From Actinomycetes bacterium (GTDB lineage: Bacteria; Actinomycetota; Acidimicrobiia; Acidimicrobiales; RAAP-2): 63,284 nucleotides of DNA. Shown here piece by piece: positions 16,800-25,080 of this stretch (the stretch's first letter is position 1; every line of letters starts with the position of its first letter). The DNA lies in the NCBI GenBank assembly GCA_021790675.1, contig JAJYGN010000095.1:1-63284 (forward strand), in the 5' to 3' direction. Made by a program: the position numbers and the translations under genes. The notes under the pieces were generated by a model. That model searched no databases. It saw only the letters and a list, made by a program, of their open reading frames with translations, and was not told the origin of the DNA.

Positions 16800-17420
16800 A
16801 TGTCTGACGCGCACGCGAGTCAGCCACCTACGCCGAGTCCCTGGGACGAGCGCTATCGCACCAATCCCTGGCCCGCTGAGCCGGACCCCGAGCTCGTCGA
16901 ACTGGTGACGCCGCTCGCGCCGGGCACCGCACTCGACCTCGGCTGCGGCACGGGGCGCAACGCACTGTGGCTGGCGGGTCGGGGTTGGCGGGTGATCGGC
17001 GTCGACTCCTCGAGCGTGGGACTCGAGATCGCTGAGGCTCGGGCCCGTGAGCAGTCCCTCGCCGCAGACTGGGTTCTGGCCGATCTCATGACGTACTCGC
17101 CGCAGGCGCCCGTCGATCTCGTGGTGATGGCCAACATCCACCCGGCGCCGCACGAGCGGGCCGAACTCTTTACCCGCGTGGCCGCCGCGGTGGCGCCCGG
17201 CGGACATCTCTACGTGATCGGCCACCATGTCGAGGCGCTCGGGGCCGCCGGCCCACCAGATCCGGCTCGCCTCTACACCGAGGACACGTTGCGCGACGCG
17301 TTCGTCGGGCTGCGCGTGGAGCAATTGGCACGCATCGACCGTCCGGCCGAGGGTGAGGGTCCCGCCGTCGTGGACGTCGTGCTCTGGGCGAGGCGTCCGT
17401 CGCTCGGCGAGTCCTCGTGA
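16800..17420 (+). CDS. Class I SAM-dependent methyltransferase (TehB-like)
   Basis: A 206-residue methyltransferase. Motif I is ALDLGCGTGRNALWLAGRG (near residues 40-58), followed by VIGVDSSSVGLEIAEARA with the acidic residue that binds the SAM ribose. Motif II region VDLVVMANIHP and the post-motif GGHLYVIGHH are present. The N-terminal WDERYRTNPWPAEPDPELVE is the usual opening of TehB/thiopurine-type small-molecule methyltransferases. A GGAG ribosome-binding site precedes the ATG. The substrate is unknown. Confidence 0.85.
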   Translation: MSDAHASQPPTPSPWDERYRTNPWPAEPDPELVELVTPLAPGTALDLGCGTGRNALWLAGRGWRVIGVDSSSVGLEIAEARAREQSLAADWVLADLMTYSPQAPVDLVVMANIHPAPHERAELFTRVAAAVAPGGHLYVIGHHVEALGAAGPPDPARLYTEDTLRDAFVGLRVEQLARIDRPAEGEGPAVVDVVLWARRPSLGESS

Positions 17421-17492
17421 CTCGCTCCGGCTGAGGACGTTGCCGATTCGGCGTCGGAGGCGTCACTGCACGCGATTTGTGGGGGTCGCCAC

Positions 17493-17789
17493 CTAGTTCG
17501 TCGGGCGTACCATTGCGCGCTGGCAGACCCGAGCCCGCCAGGTGCTCACGCCGGCGAGCACCGTGGCTGCTACGGCCAACCAGGCCCAGGCGCTGCCGAT
17601 GGCGACGAGTGCGGCGGCGATGAGGGCGAGCTCGACGCAGATGACCGCGACCATGCCGAATGCGTAAGGGCCGTACTCGCGGGCCGCTTGAGTGATCTTG
17701 GCGGACTCGGCTGCGTGGTGGGACCAAAAGGTGCGCAGCACCGCTCGCTTCTCAGTGAACGTGCAGCTGCGGTAAGCCGTGAGTCCCAC
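17493..17789 (-). CDS. Small hypothetical membrane protein
   Basis: A 98-residue ORF from GTG 17789 with two adjacent hydrophobic helices (about residues 43-60 and 63-82, AFGMVAVICVELALIAAALVA and AWAWLAVAATVLAGV) flanked by charged ends. An N-terminal soluble segment of about 40 residues contains HHAAESAKITQAAREYG. Composition and codon usage look coding, and no longer ORF competes in the other strand. No family is recognised. Confidence 0.55.
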   Translation of the reverse strand: MGLTAYRSCTFTEKRAVLRTFWSHHAAESAKITQAAREYGPYAFGMVAVICVELALIAAALVAIGSAWAWLAVAATVLAGVSTWRARVCQRAMVRPTN

Positions 17790-17834
17790 GCGGACATGGT
17801 ACCGAGCGGGCTGTGGCGTCGCCCGGGGCCGCGA

Positions 17835-18752
17835 CTAGTGCGAGTGGCCGCGGGACTCGCGCAACTGGTCGGCCAGGTGCTCCCACTCGCGACTGAAGCG
17901 ATACGAGTGCTGGACGGGCGGCTGGGGTGCCTGGGTCTCGATCCAGCGCACCAGCCCGTCACTGCGATTCTCGAATCCGTGGTCGGCCCCGACGCCGGCC
18001 CACAGCACGTCGCCGGGGTGCAGCACCAGTTCGTCCCCGTCGACCAGGGCGTGGACTTCGCCCTCGACGAAGATGTAGGCCTCTTCGAAGGGGTGGTCGT
18101 GTGGGTGCGCGATGGCCGTGGGCTGGTAGTCGACGACGAACATCGTGTGCAGCTGGGCGCCGACGCGCTGGTCGATGAGCATGCGCACGCCGATGCCGCT
18201 GTAGGCGAGCAACGCGGTCGCCATGCTCGGCGACGCGGTCGGGTCGGCGACCGGTGCGCCGTGGGCGAGCTTCTTCAGATCCATCGACGCGGCGTCGAAG
18301 CGCACCGCGTGTTGATTGCGTGGGTCGCGCATGTCGGGGATGACGGGTGCGGATTCGGCGAGGGTGTCGCCGGTGAAGAAGGTGTCCTCGCGCCGCCCGT
18401 CATCGAGCTCGCCCGGGGCGCTCATCTGCAGCCAGCGCGAGGCACCCTCCACCGCGCGCAAAGCGTAGGTGACGCCAACGGGGATGACGATGGCGTGGTC
18501 CGCCCCCAAGTGTGTCGTCTCGCCGAGCATGGTGACCGCGAGGGTGCCGTCAAAGACGTAGAGGCTCACTTCGAAGGAGTGCACGACGGCGTTGATGTGG
18601 CCGCCGGCAGCGAGGTGTCCCACAGAGAGGCTCATGTGGGGTGACCCGGTGGCCCGGCCGAGGAGTGCCTGCTGACGAAAACCCTGGCTCGAGTCCGCGT
18701 ACTTCTGCGGGATCGTGGCGGCGGTGTCGTCGATGCGTGTGAGGTAGTACAT
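17835..18752 (-). CDS. Bicupin protein of the SDR/amidohydrolase regulon
   Basis: A 305-residue protein with two cupin domains. The C-terminal one is complete: HPHDHPFEEAYIFVEGEVHA supplies two His and one Glu metal ligands, and PGDVLWAGVGADHGFEN supplies the third His. The N-terminal cupin (about residues 30-110) lacks the His cluster and probably has a structural role. The arrangement resembles ureidoglycine aminohydrolase-type bicupins, but no diagnostic residue confirms this. A strong AAAGGAA site precedes the ATG. It lies 26 nt downstream of the SDR gene in the same operon, divergent from an amidohydrolase and importer, so a catabolic role on an imported N-containing compound is plausible. 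Confidence 0.75.
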   Translation of the reverse strand: MYYLTRIDDTAATIPQKYADSSQGFRQQALLGRATGSPHMSLSVGHLAAGGHINAVVHSFEVSLYVFDGTLAVTMLGETTHLGADHAIVIPVGVTYALRAVEGASRWLQMSAPGELDDGRREDTFFTGDTLAESAPVIPDMRDPRNQHAVRFDAASMDLKKLAHGAPVADPTASPSMATALLAYSGIGVRMLIDQRVGAQLHTMFVVDYQPTAIAHPHDHPFEEAYIFVEGEVHALVDGDELVLHPGDVLWAGVGADHGFENRSDGLVRWIETQAPQPPVQHSYRFSREWEHLADQLRESRGHSH

Positions 18753-18778
18753 CGTGTTCCTTTCTGTGGCGACGGCTG

Positions 18779-19492
18779 CTACTTGAGCAGCCAGCCGCCG
18801 TCCATCGCAAGGTTGACGCCGTTGACGCCGGTGTTGTCGAGAAGGAAGAGGACAGATCCGACGATCTCGTCCATTGTGACTAGACGTCCCAGGGGCGTGC
18901 GGTTCACGATGTGGCTGTTGTCCTTGTTCTCCCAGTAGGGGCTGTCGCCGATGATCCCCGGATGCACCGCGTTGACGCGTACCGGCGCTAACTCGCAGGC
19001 CAACGTGTGCACCATGCCGACGACGCCGCCGTTGACGGTTGACACCGTGGTCGAGCCGGGGTAGGGGCGCTCGAGTGCCAGACCACCGAACAGGACAATC
19101 GACGCGGTGCTCGTGAAGCGATCGCGCAAGGCGTGGATGGCCTCGGCGTAGCCCACGAGCTTGAGCGTGACGAGGCGCATGGCACCCGCGATGTTGTAGT
19201 CAGCGATCGTGTTGGCGTCTCGTTCGATGGCGGGAATTATGAGATCGTCGACCGACGCGACCGAGGTGAGCGACGATGCGATGGCCTCGGGTTCGGAGAG
19301 GTCGACCGCGAGCGGAATCGTCCCGAGGCCGATCTCTGCGGCGGCCGTCTGCGCCGACTCCATGGTGCGCCCCGACAGGTAGACGGTCGCCCCTTGGGCG
19401 GCGAGTGCCTTGACGATCTCTCGCCCGATGCCCTGAGTGCCCCCGAGTACGACGGCCGTGCGACTCGCACCCTTCGACTCAATCTGCGTCAT
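18779..19492 (-). CDS. SDR-fold protein lacking the canonical catalytic triad
   Basis: A 237-residue Rossmann-fold protein. The NAD(P)-binding motif GGTQGIGREIVKAL and the C-terminal GVNGVNLAMDGGW are standard for short-chain dehydrogenases. The active site is not. The Ser position reads IVLFGGLALE, and the YxxxK block reads TVSTVNGGVVGM, so Ser, Tyr and Lys are replaced by Gly, Val and Asn. It may be a non-catalytic paralogue, a regulatory cofactor sensor, or an enzyme with a different mechanism. The ribosome-binding site is GAGGGGGA. Its promoter region carries an operator-like palindrome shared with the divergent gene. Confidence 0.8.
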   Translation of the reverse strand: MTQIESKGASRTAVVLGGTQGIGREIVKALAAQGATVYLSGRTMESAQTAAAEIGLGTIPLAVDLSEPEAIASSLTSVASVDDLIIPAIERDANTIADYNIAGAMRLVTLKLVGYAEAIHALRDRFTSTASIVLFGGLALERPYPGSTTVSTVNGGVVGMVHTLACELAPVRVNAVHPGIIGDSPYWENKDNSHIVNRTPLGRLVTMDEIVGSVLFLLDNTGVNGVNLAMDGGWLLK

Positions 19493-19502
19493 GTGTCCCC
19501 CT

Positions 19503-19516
19503 CACTATGTTCAGTG
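19503..19516. promoter_or_regulatory. Operator-like palindrome at the SDR promoter
   Basis: CACTATGTTCAGTG reads CACTGAACATAGTG on the minus strand, matching 12 of 14 bases of the site at 19721. It lies just downstream of a minus-strand promoter candidate: TTGACC (complement of 19545-19550) and TATGTT (complement of 19523-19528) separated by 16 nt. Position over the likely start of transcription suggests repression of the SDR-bicupin operon. Confidence 0.55.
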
Positions 19517-19683
19517 TGAATAAACATATCCGATGGGTTGGTCGGGTCAAGGGCGAATCTACCGTCCGGTGGTCCGACGCGTGGCTGTTCGTTTGTATCG
19601 CGGGCGACGCCCTCGATACGGTGATAACCGTTGCCAGTACTACGCGTGGGGCCGGAACGGGGTCCGCCGCGGCGCGGCAGCTC

Positions 19684-19700
19684 CAGTGTGAAAAACACTG
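19684..19700. promoter_or_regulatory. Perfect inverted repeat CAGTGT-N5-ACACTG
   Basis: CAGTGT and ACACTG form a perfect 6-bp inverted repeat with a 5-nt GAAAA spacer, 14 nt upstream of the -35 box of the amidohydrolase promoter. It shares the CAGTG half-site with neighbouring motifs, consistent with a second contact site for the same regulator or for an activator. Confidence 0.5.
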
Positions 19701-19713
19701 TGTGAAGTGGCTC

Positions 19714-19741
19714 TTGACATCAGTGAACACAGTGCTACGCT
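19714..19741 (+). promoter_or_regulatory. Sigma-70-like promoter with embedded operator, amidohydrolase gene
   Basis: TTGACA at 19714-19719 and TACGCT at 19736-19741 are separated by 16 nt. The spacer contains CAGTGAACACAGTG (19721-19734). The site at 21317-21324 has the same AGTGAACA core in the same place in another promoter. A further CTGAACA lies just downstream, near 19752. Confidence 0.6.
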
Positions 19742-19777
19742 GAGCGAGATTCTGAACAGATCAACTAAGGGGGGGGC

Positions 19778-21214
19778 ATGAACAAGCCCATCAGCACGTC
19801 CGGCGAGTCACTCGAACACGGGCGTTCCATCGTCTTTCGCAACGGCATTGTCCTGACCATGGACGATGCCCGTCGTGTGATCAAGAACTGTGACGTTCTC
19901 GTGGTGGGCGGAGAGATCAAGGAGATCGGACCGAACATCCAGGCTCCGGCTGACGCGCTGTCGATCGACGCGAGCGGCGGCATCATCATGCCCGGCATGA
20001 TTGACACGCACCGACACATGTGGCAGACCGCGATGCGCGCTTACGGTGCTGACTGGACACTGTCGCAGTACTTCGTCTGGTACTACCTCGAGCACGGCAA
20101 GAACTTCCGCCCCCAAGATGTCTACGCGGGCAACCTGCTCTCGGCGATCGAGGCGGTCGACGCCGGCGTGACCACGTCGGTCGACTGGTCGCATGGCCTG
20201 CAGACGATCGACCACGCCGACGCCGCGGTTGACGCCCTCGAGGAGATCGACGGCCGCTTCGTCCTCGCCTACGGCAACATCCAGCGTGCACCGTGGGAAT
20301 GGACGGCCGACAAGGGGTTTCAGGACTTCTTTGCGCGCCGATTCGATGGCAAGGACCGGCTCGGCTTTCAGATCGCCTTTGACGTCGTCGCCGGTCCGGA
20401 GTTCCCGGAGCGCGCCGCGTTCGACGTGGCCCGCGACCTCGGCGTGTCGGTGAACACCCACGCTGGCGTGCTCGGGGCAAACGGCGATGACAGTATTCGT
20501 CTCATGCACGAGAACGGCTACATGACGCCTAACACGATCCTTGTGCACTGCGCCACGCTCTCCGACGACAGCTATCAGCGCATCGCGGCCTGTGGCAGCT
20601 ACGTTTCGGTCTCCACCGAGAGCGAGCAGAGCGCGGGTCAGGGCTACCCGTCGTCGTGGAAGTTGCGCCAGTTCGGCATCCCGATCACGCTGTCGCACGA
20701 CACCTCGGTTTGGTGGAGCGCGGATCTGTTCACCGCCATGCGTACGACGCTGGGCGCGGATCGCTCCCGTCAGCACTTCGAGGCCCACCTCAAGGGCGAG
20801 ACCGTCACCCAGCTCGACCTGCGCTCGGACGACGTGATCGACTGGGCGACGCGTGGCGGTGCCAAGGCCCTCGGGCTCGACAGCAAGATCGGCAGCATCG
20901 AGGTCGGCAAGCGCGCGGACATCGTGCTGGTGAAGAATGACGAGTCGCCGGTGATGTTCCCGATCGTGAACCCCTACGGACACATCGCAATGCAGGCCCA
21001 GCGCGCGGACGTGCACACCGTGGTGATCGACGGCAACATCGTCAAGCACGAGCATCGCCTGATCAACGTCGACTTGGCGAAGGCGCGCCGTGTGGTGGAA
21101 GAGACCGTTGGGTTCCTGGAGACGACGCTGGGCGAGGAGGCCTGGGAGGCGGGCATGCACCCCGACCTGCCGCCCAAGCACGAGATCGACAATCCGTACC
21201 ACTACAACAAGTAG
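19778..21214 (+). CDS. Amidohydrolase-superfamily protein (cytosine deaminase/ATZ-TRZ type)
   Basis: A 478-residue metal-dependent hydrolase. The N-terminal beta strand and GGIIMPGMIDTHRHMWQ (near residue 75) give the first metal-binding HxH. VNTHAGVLG (near 226) and ILVHCATLSDD (near 255) supply the next His ligands. The Asp ligand is in ITLSHDTSVWW (near 305). The C-terminal GSIEVGKRADIVLV is typical of ATZ/TRZ and cytosine/guanine deaminases. It probably hydrolyses or deaminates a nitrogen heterocycle or amide. A poly-G ribosome-binding site (AAGGGGGGG) precedes the ATG. It leads the importer gene cluster. Confidence 0.82.
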   Translation: MNKPISTSGESLEHGRSIVFRNGIVLTMDDARRVIKNCDVLVVGGEIKEIGPNIQAPADALSIDASGGIIMPGMIDTHRHMWQTAMRAYGADWTLSQYFVWYYLEHGKNFRPQDVYAGNLLSAIEAVDAGVTTSVDWSHGLQTIDHADAAVDALEEIDGRFVLAYGNIQRAPWEWTADKGFQDFFARRFDGKDRLGFQIAFDVVAGPEFPERAAFDVARDLGVSVNTHAGVLGANGDDSIRLMHENGYMTPNTILVHCATLSDDSYQRIAACGSYVSVSTESEQSAGQGYPSSWKLRQFGIPITLSHDTSVWWSADLFTAMRTTLGADRSRQHFEAHLKGETVTQLDLRSDDVIDWATRGGAKALGLDSKIGSIEVGKRADIVLVKNDESPVMFPIVNPYGHIAMQAQRADVHTVVIDGNIVKHEHRLINVDLAKARRVVEETVGFLETTLGEEAWEAGMHPDLPPKHEIDNPYHYNK

Positions 21215-21235
21215 CCCACGCCCAGATGGGCCGCC

Positions 21236-21271
21236 CACTGCTGCCGGCCGCGCGAGCGGCCGGCAGCAGTG
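21236..21271 (+). terminator. 16-bp perfect stem-loop with GCGA tetraloop
   Basis: CACTGCTGCCGGCCGC at 21236-21251 pairs perfectly with GCGGCCGGCAGCAGTG at 21256-21271 around a GCGA (GNRA) tetraloop, 22 nt after the amidohydrolase stop and before the next promoter. There is no T tract. It would insulate the amidohydrolase transcript from the strongly expressed binding-protein gene, or act as an mRNA-stabilising structure. Confidence 0.75.
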
Positions 21272-21305
21272 CGTTCAGTGCAAGTGATTATGTGTTCGCT
21301 GTGAC

Positions 21306-21334
21306 TTGACACGTTTAGTGAACATCGCTAGTGT
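21306..21334 (+). promoter_or_regulatory. Promoter with embedded AGTGAACA motif, ABC importer operon
   Basis: TTGACA at 21306-21311 and TAGTGT at 21329-21334 are separated by 17 nt. The spacer contains TTAGTGAACATCGC, sharing the AGTGAACA core with the amidohydrolase promoter. A related motif, TGTGTTCGCTGTG, reading CACAGCGAACACA on the minus strand, lies just upstream at 21291-21303. The arrangement indicates coordinate regulation of the importer with the divergent operon. Confidence 0.6.
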
Positions 21335-21429
21335 CTCGACGTTGACCGTGGAACGGCACTCAAAAGGGGGGGCGGCGGTTAGCACGTGCTGCGCGCGAGT
21401 CGCGCAGCGACACAAGGGGGGAAACACGA

Positions 21430-22428
21430 ATGAGAAGCAAGATGCGCTGGCTCACGGGCTCAGCGGTCGGGGCCTTGGCCCTATCGACGATGCTGGCGGG
21501 TCTCACCACGGCAGCGAGTGCCGCAAAGAAGAAGCCGATTCACATCGCCTACATCTCTTACGCCGTCGGTAACAGCTACGACGCGCCGATGCTCGCGGCC
21601 GCGAAGGCAGTGGCGGGGGCGAGTGGTGTGAAGGTCACTGTCTTCGACGGGGCGTACAACCCGTCGACCCAGGTGGCTGAGATGCAGGACATCATCAGCT
21701 CGCACAGTTACCAGGGAGTCCTGCTCCAGCCGATCTACGGCGCGGCCGAGATCAGCCAGGTGAAGAAGGTCATGGCGGCCAAAATCAAGGTCGTCAACAT
21801 CGACCAGATCCTCGGCCTCAAGTACACGACCGACCAGATCCAGGTGAAGGGCCTCTCGGGCAACGTGGTGTTCTTCCCCTCCAAGATCGGCACCCAGCTA
21901 GCAAACCTCGTCATCAAGGCCTGCGGATCCACCAACCCGTGCCAGATCGGGCTCGTGCACAACATCACGGGTGACGAGCCAGACTCGGCAATTACCGCGG
22001 CCATCAACGCCAAGTTGAAGGCGTACCCGAACATTCAGATCGTCGCCGAGGGTGACGGCACCTACGCCGTCGGCACGTCGACCACGGTTGTCCAGGGCAT
22101 GCTCCAGGCGCACCCGAACATCAAGTTCATCGTCGGCGCCGACCAGAACTGCGAAGGTGCCCAGATCGCTCTCAACGGCTCGACGTCGACGAAGCTGATC
22201 TGCTACGGCGCCAGCGCCGCGGCGGTTCCCGGCCTCAAGAGCGGTATGTGGGTCGGCGACGTGGCGCAGATGCCGGCGACCGAAGGCCAGCTCGGCATGC
22301 AGATGCTGATTAAGGCCATCAGGACGGGTAAGCCGCAGGGCTCGAAGAACCCGGTCGCGAGCTTGCCGAACCACGGCGTGCTCAACGCGTCGAACATCAA
22401 GAACTTCTCACCCGAGTGGCCGGGTTGA
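21430..22428 (+). CDS. RbsB-like ABC importer substrate-binding protein
   Basis: A 332-residue periplasmic-binding protein type 1. A signal peptide (residues 1-31, ending TTAASAAKKK) precedes the mature domain, which starts IHIAYISYAVGNSYDAPML. The two-lobe pattern includes GVLLQPIYGAAEISQV and the second-lobe NIKFIVGADQNCEGAQIAL. The family usually binds sugars, autoinducer-2 or similar polar ligands. No lipobox Cys is seen, so membrane tethering is not evident. It is the first gene of the importer operon and is followed by matching ATPase and permease genes. The ligand is unknown; the amidohydrolase and M24 neighbours hint at a nitrogenous compound. Confidence 0.88.
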   Translation: MRSKMRWLTGSAVGALALSTMLAGLTTAASAAKKKPIHIAYISYAVGNSYDAPMLAAAKAVAGASGVKVTVFDGAYNPSTQVAEMQDIISSHSYQGVLLQPIYGAAEISQVKKVMAAKIKVVNIDQILGLKYTTDQIQVKGLSGNVVFFPSKIGTQLANLVIKACGSTNPCQIGLVHNITGDEPDSAITAAINAKLKAYPNIQIVAEGDGTYAVGTSTTVVQGMLQAHPNIKFIVGADQNCEGAQIALNGSTSTKLICYGASAAAVPGLKSGMWVGDVAQMPATEGQLGMQMLIKAIRTGKPQGSKNPVASLPNHGVLNASNIKNFSPEWPG

Positions 22429-22485
22429 TTCCGACGGTAGGAACAACGACAGCCGGCTGAACTGACAAGTTGGACGTGTTCACAC

Positions 22486-24030
22486 ATGTCATACGAGACC
22501 CTTGACGGTGCCCCCCACCGGGCCGCGGGCACGCCCGGCGACGACCTAGTCGTCGCCGGCGTGTCCAAGCGGTTCGGTGGGGTCCCCGCCCTGCAGGACG
22601 TGTCGATCACCATCAAAGCGGGCGAGGTTCACGCTCTCATCGGCGAGAACGGCGCTGGCAAGTCGACTCTGGGCAAGATCATCGCGGGGGTGCTCGCTCC
22701 CGACGAGGGATCTCTGACTCTGGGCGGCCGGACGCTGCACATGAGCTCGCCGCGCGACGGTCTCACGCACGGGATCGTCACTATCGCCCAAGAACTCGCG
22801 ATCGTGCCGGGCCTCACGGTCGCGGACAACGTCTTTCTCGGCGCGGAGATCGCAACCGGCGGCTTCGTCCGCCGACGAGAGCTGCGTCGCCGTTTCCGAG
22901 AGCTGGCCCAGCGCACGGGCTTCGCGCTGCACCCCGACACGCCCGCCGCCAACCTCTCCACCGCGGACAAGCAGAAGGTCGAGATTATGCGTGCGCTGTC
23001 GCGCCAGGCCTCGATCGTGGTCATGGATGAACCATCGGCGGCACTCTCAAGCCACGAGACCAGCGCCCTGCACGGGATCATCCGTACTCTGGCAGCCGGT
23101 GGGACCGCGGTCATTTTGATTTCTCACTTCCTGTCCGAAGTGCTCTCGCTCTCGGACACAATCACCACCCTGCGCGACGGTCACCTCGTCCAGACCGTCG
23201 ACGCCCGCGGCGCGACGCAGGAGAGCCTCATCGAGGGGATGCTTGGTCGCTCACTCTCGGCGACGTTTCCCGAGAAGCAGTTTCCCGCTGCCGACGGACC
23301 GGTCGTCCTCGAGGTCAACAACCTTTGCGCGCCCATGGTCAATCACTGCACCTTCTCACTGCGGCGCGGAGAGATTCTCGGCATCGCGGGACTCGTGGGG
23401 GCGGGACGCTCCGAACTCGCCCGGGCCATCTTTCGCGATGCCAAGGTCTCGGCGGGATCGGTTCGTCTCGGCGGCGACGACCTGTCGGGTCACAATCCGC
23501 GCCGTTCGATCCACCGCGGGCTTGTCATGATCCCCGAGTCGCGCAAGGAGCTGGGCCTGATGATGGGTCGATCGGTGCGCGAGAACGTTTCGCTCTCGCG
23601 ACTTGACCTCGTGAGTCGACTCGGCTGGGTCTCGCGCATCCGTGAGCGCCGCGCGGTGTCGTCATTGATGGAGCGCACCACCGTCAAGGCCGCGAGCATG
23701 TCGCTGCCGGTCGCGATGCTCTCGGGTGGCAACCAGCAGAAACTCCTCTTCGCGCGTTCGATGATGAAGACGCCGGCCGTCTTGATCGCCGACGAGCCGA
23801 CGCGCGGGGTCGACGTCGGATCCAAGCGGGCGATCTACGACCTCTTGGTCGAGATGGCTCACGAAGGGATGGGGATCATCGTGATCTCCTCCGAGCTCGA
23901 GGAGGTTCTGGGCCTGGCCCACCGGGTCCTCGTCATGCGCCACGGGCGGATCTCTGCCGAGTTGGCGGGACGGGACATCAGCGAGGAGGCGGTCCTTGAG
24001 GCCGCCTTCACCGAGATCAGCGCCAGCTGA
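22486..24030 (+). CDS. RbsA-like dual-domain sugar ABC importer ATPase
   Basis: A 514-residue protein with two nucleotide-binding domains, the layout of RbsA/MglA. Domain 1 has Walker A IGENGAGKSTLGKI (near residue 57), signature NLSTADKQKVEIMRA and Walker B IVVMDEPSAALS. Domain 2 has the degenerate first loop GLVGAGRSELARA, signature MLSGGNQQKLLFARS and LIADEPTRGVDVGSK. The degenerate second Walker A is normal for this family. The gene starts 58 nt after the binding-protein stop. A TGTTCACAC sequence (TGTGAACA on the other strand) lies just before the ATG, near 22474. Confidence 0.93.
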   Translation: MSYETLDGAPHRAAGTPGDDLVVAGVSKRFGGVPALQDVSITIKAGEVHALIGENGAGKSTLGKIIAGVLAPDEGSLTLGGRTLHMSSPRDGLTHGIVTIAQELAIVPGLTVADNVFLGAEIATGGFVRRRELRRRFRELAQRTGFALHPDTPAANLSTADKQKVEIMRALSRQASIVVMDEPSAALSSHETSALHGIIRTLAAGGTAVILISHFLSEVLSLSDTITTLRDGHLVQTVDARGATQESLIEGMLGRSLSATFPEKQFPAADGPVVLEVNNLCAPMVNHCTFSLRRGEILGIAGLVGAGRSELARAIFRDAKVSAGSVRLGGDDLSGHNPRRSIHRGLVMIPESRKELGLMMGRSVRENVSLSRLDLVSRLGWVSRIRERRAVSSLMERTTVKAASMSLPVAMLSGGNQQKLLFARSMMKTPAVLIADEPTRGVDVGSKRAIYDLLVEMAHEGMGIIVISSELEEVLGLAHRVLVMRHGRISAELAGRDISEEAVLEAAFTEISAS

Positions 24031-24039
24031 GGAGATGAC

Positions 24040-25053
24040 ATGACCGACACCCTCGACCACTCCGATACCGGCCAGGAGATCGGCGACGCCGGTTTCTCCT
24101 TGAAGTCGGGAGTGTCACGCCTTTTTGGGTCGTGGCGCACCGCGGGGATCCTCATCCCCTTTCTCATCCTTTTCGTCGTGCTGTCGATCGCAAGTTCGCC
24201 GTTCCTGCATACGACGAACCTGATCAACATCCTCGACCAGCAGGCGGCGGTGCTGTGCATCGCCGCGGCGGGAACCCTCGTTCTCGTGGCCGGCGGCATC
24301 GACCTCTCCGTCGGGTCCACCTACGCGCTCGCCGGCGTGACCGCGGGCCAGGTCGGCCAGCACCATTCCGTCGTCTGGGCGATCCTCGCCGGTCTCGTGG
24401 TGGGACTCGTGGTGGGACTCATTAACGGGGTCATCGTCACGGTGTTTCGTATCAGCCCGCTGATCACGACACTGGCGATGTCCTACATCATCTACGGGCT
24501 CGCGCTCAAAGTGACCAACGGCAACTTGGTGCTGACCGGTTCGATCCCGGGCTTTCAAACCTTCACAAACTCGACGTTCCTCACCGTGCCGAGCGCGGTG
24601 TGGATGGCCCTCGCCGTGGTTGTCGTCCTCGCCGTCGTGCTCTCGCGCACGACCTTCGGCCGCTACGTGGTGGCCTCGGGCGGCAACGCTGAGGCCGCCC
24701 GCTTGGCGGGAGTTCGGGTCAACGCGATCAAGATCATCACTTTCGTTATTTCCGGGGGCGCAGCGGCCCTAGGCGGGATCATCGACGCGGGTCGCCTGGG
24801 GTCGATCCTGTCGACTAGCGGGGGTCCGTCGCTGTCCTTCCTCGTGCTCGCCGGCATCGTCGTGGGCGGCACGTCCATCGCCGGCGGCGAGGGTTCGGGG
24901 TGGCGCACCGCTCTGGGCGTGCTGTTCATCGCCCTCATTGGAAACGGCTTTAACCTGCTGGGAGTCGACCCGAATTGGCAGCAGATCGTCCTCGGTCTGA
25001 TCCTGCTCGTCGCCGTCGGCCTCGACATGTGGGCTCGTCGGGCGAGGGCCTAG
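24040..25053 (+). CDS. RbsC-like ABC importer permease
   Basis: A 337-residue permease with about eight to ten membrane helices. The conserved AAAGTLVLVAGGIDLSVGSTYALAGV of the RbsC/branched-chain permease family (BPD_transp_2) is present, as is the EAA-like cytoplasmic loop GRYVVASGGNAEAARLAGVRV, and C-terminal VVGGTSIAGGEGSGWRTALG. A good GAGGAG site and a 9-nt gap separate it from the ATPase gene. It probably forms the channel of the importer with two copies or a dimer. Confidence 0.93.
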   Translation: MTDTLDHSDTGQEIGDAGFSLKSGVSRLFGSWRTAGILIPFLILFVVLSIASSPFLHTTNLINILDQQAAVLCIAAAGTLVLVAGGIDLSVGSTYALAGVTAGQVGQHHSVVWAILAGLVVGLVVGLINGVIVTVFRISPLITTLAMSYIIYGLALKVTNGNLVLTGSIPGFQTFTNSTFLTVPSAVWMALAVVVVLAVVLSRTTFGRYVVASGGNAEAARLAGVRVNAIKIITFVISGGAAALGGIIDAGRLGSILSTSGGPSLSFLVLAGIVVGGTSIAGGEGSGWRTALGVLFIALIGNGFNLLGVDPNWQQIVLGLILLVAVGLDMWARRARA

Positions 25054-25080
25054 CCCCGTCTGCAACGACTGAGGAGAGAA

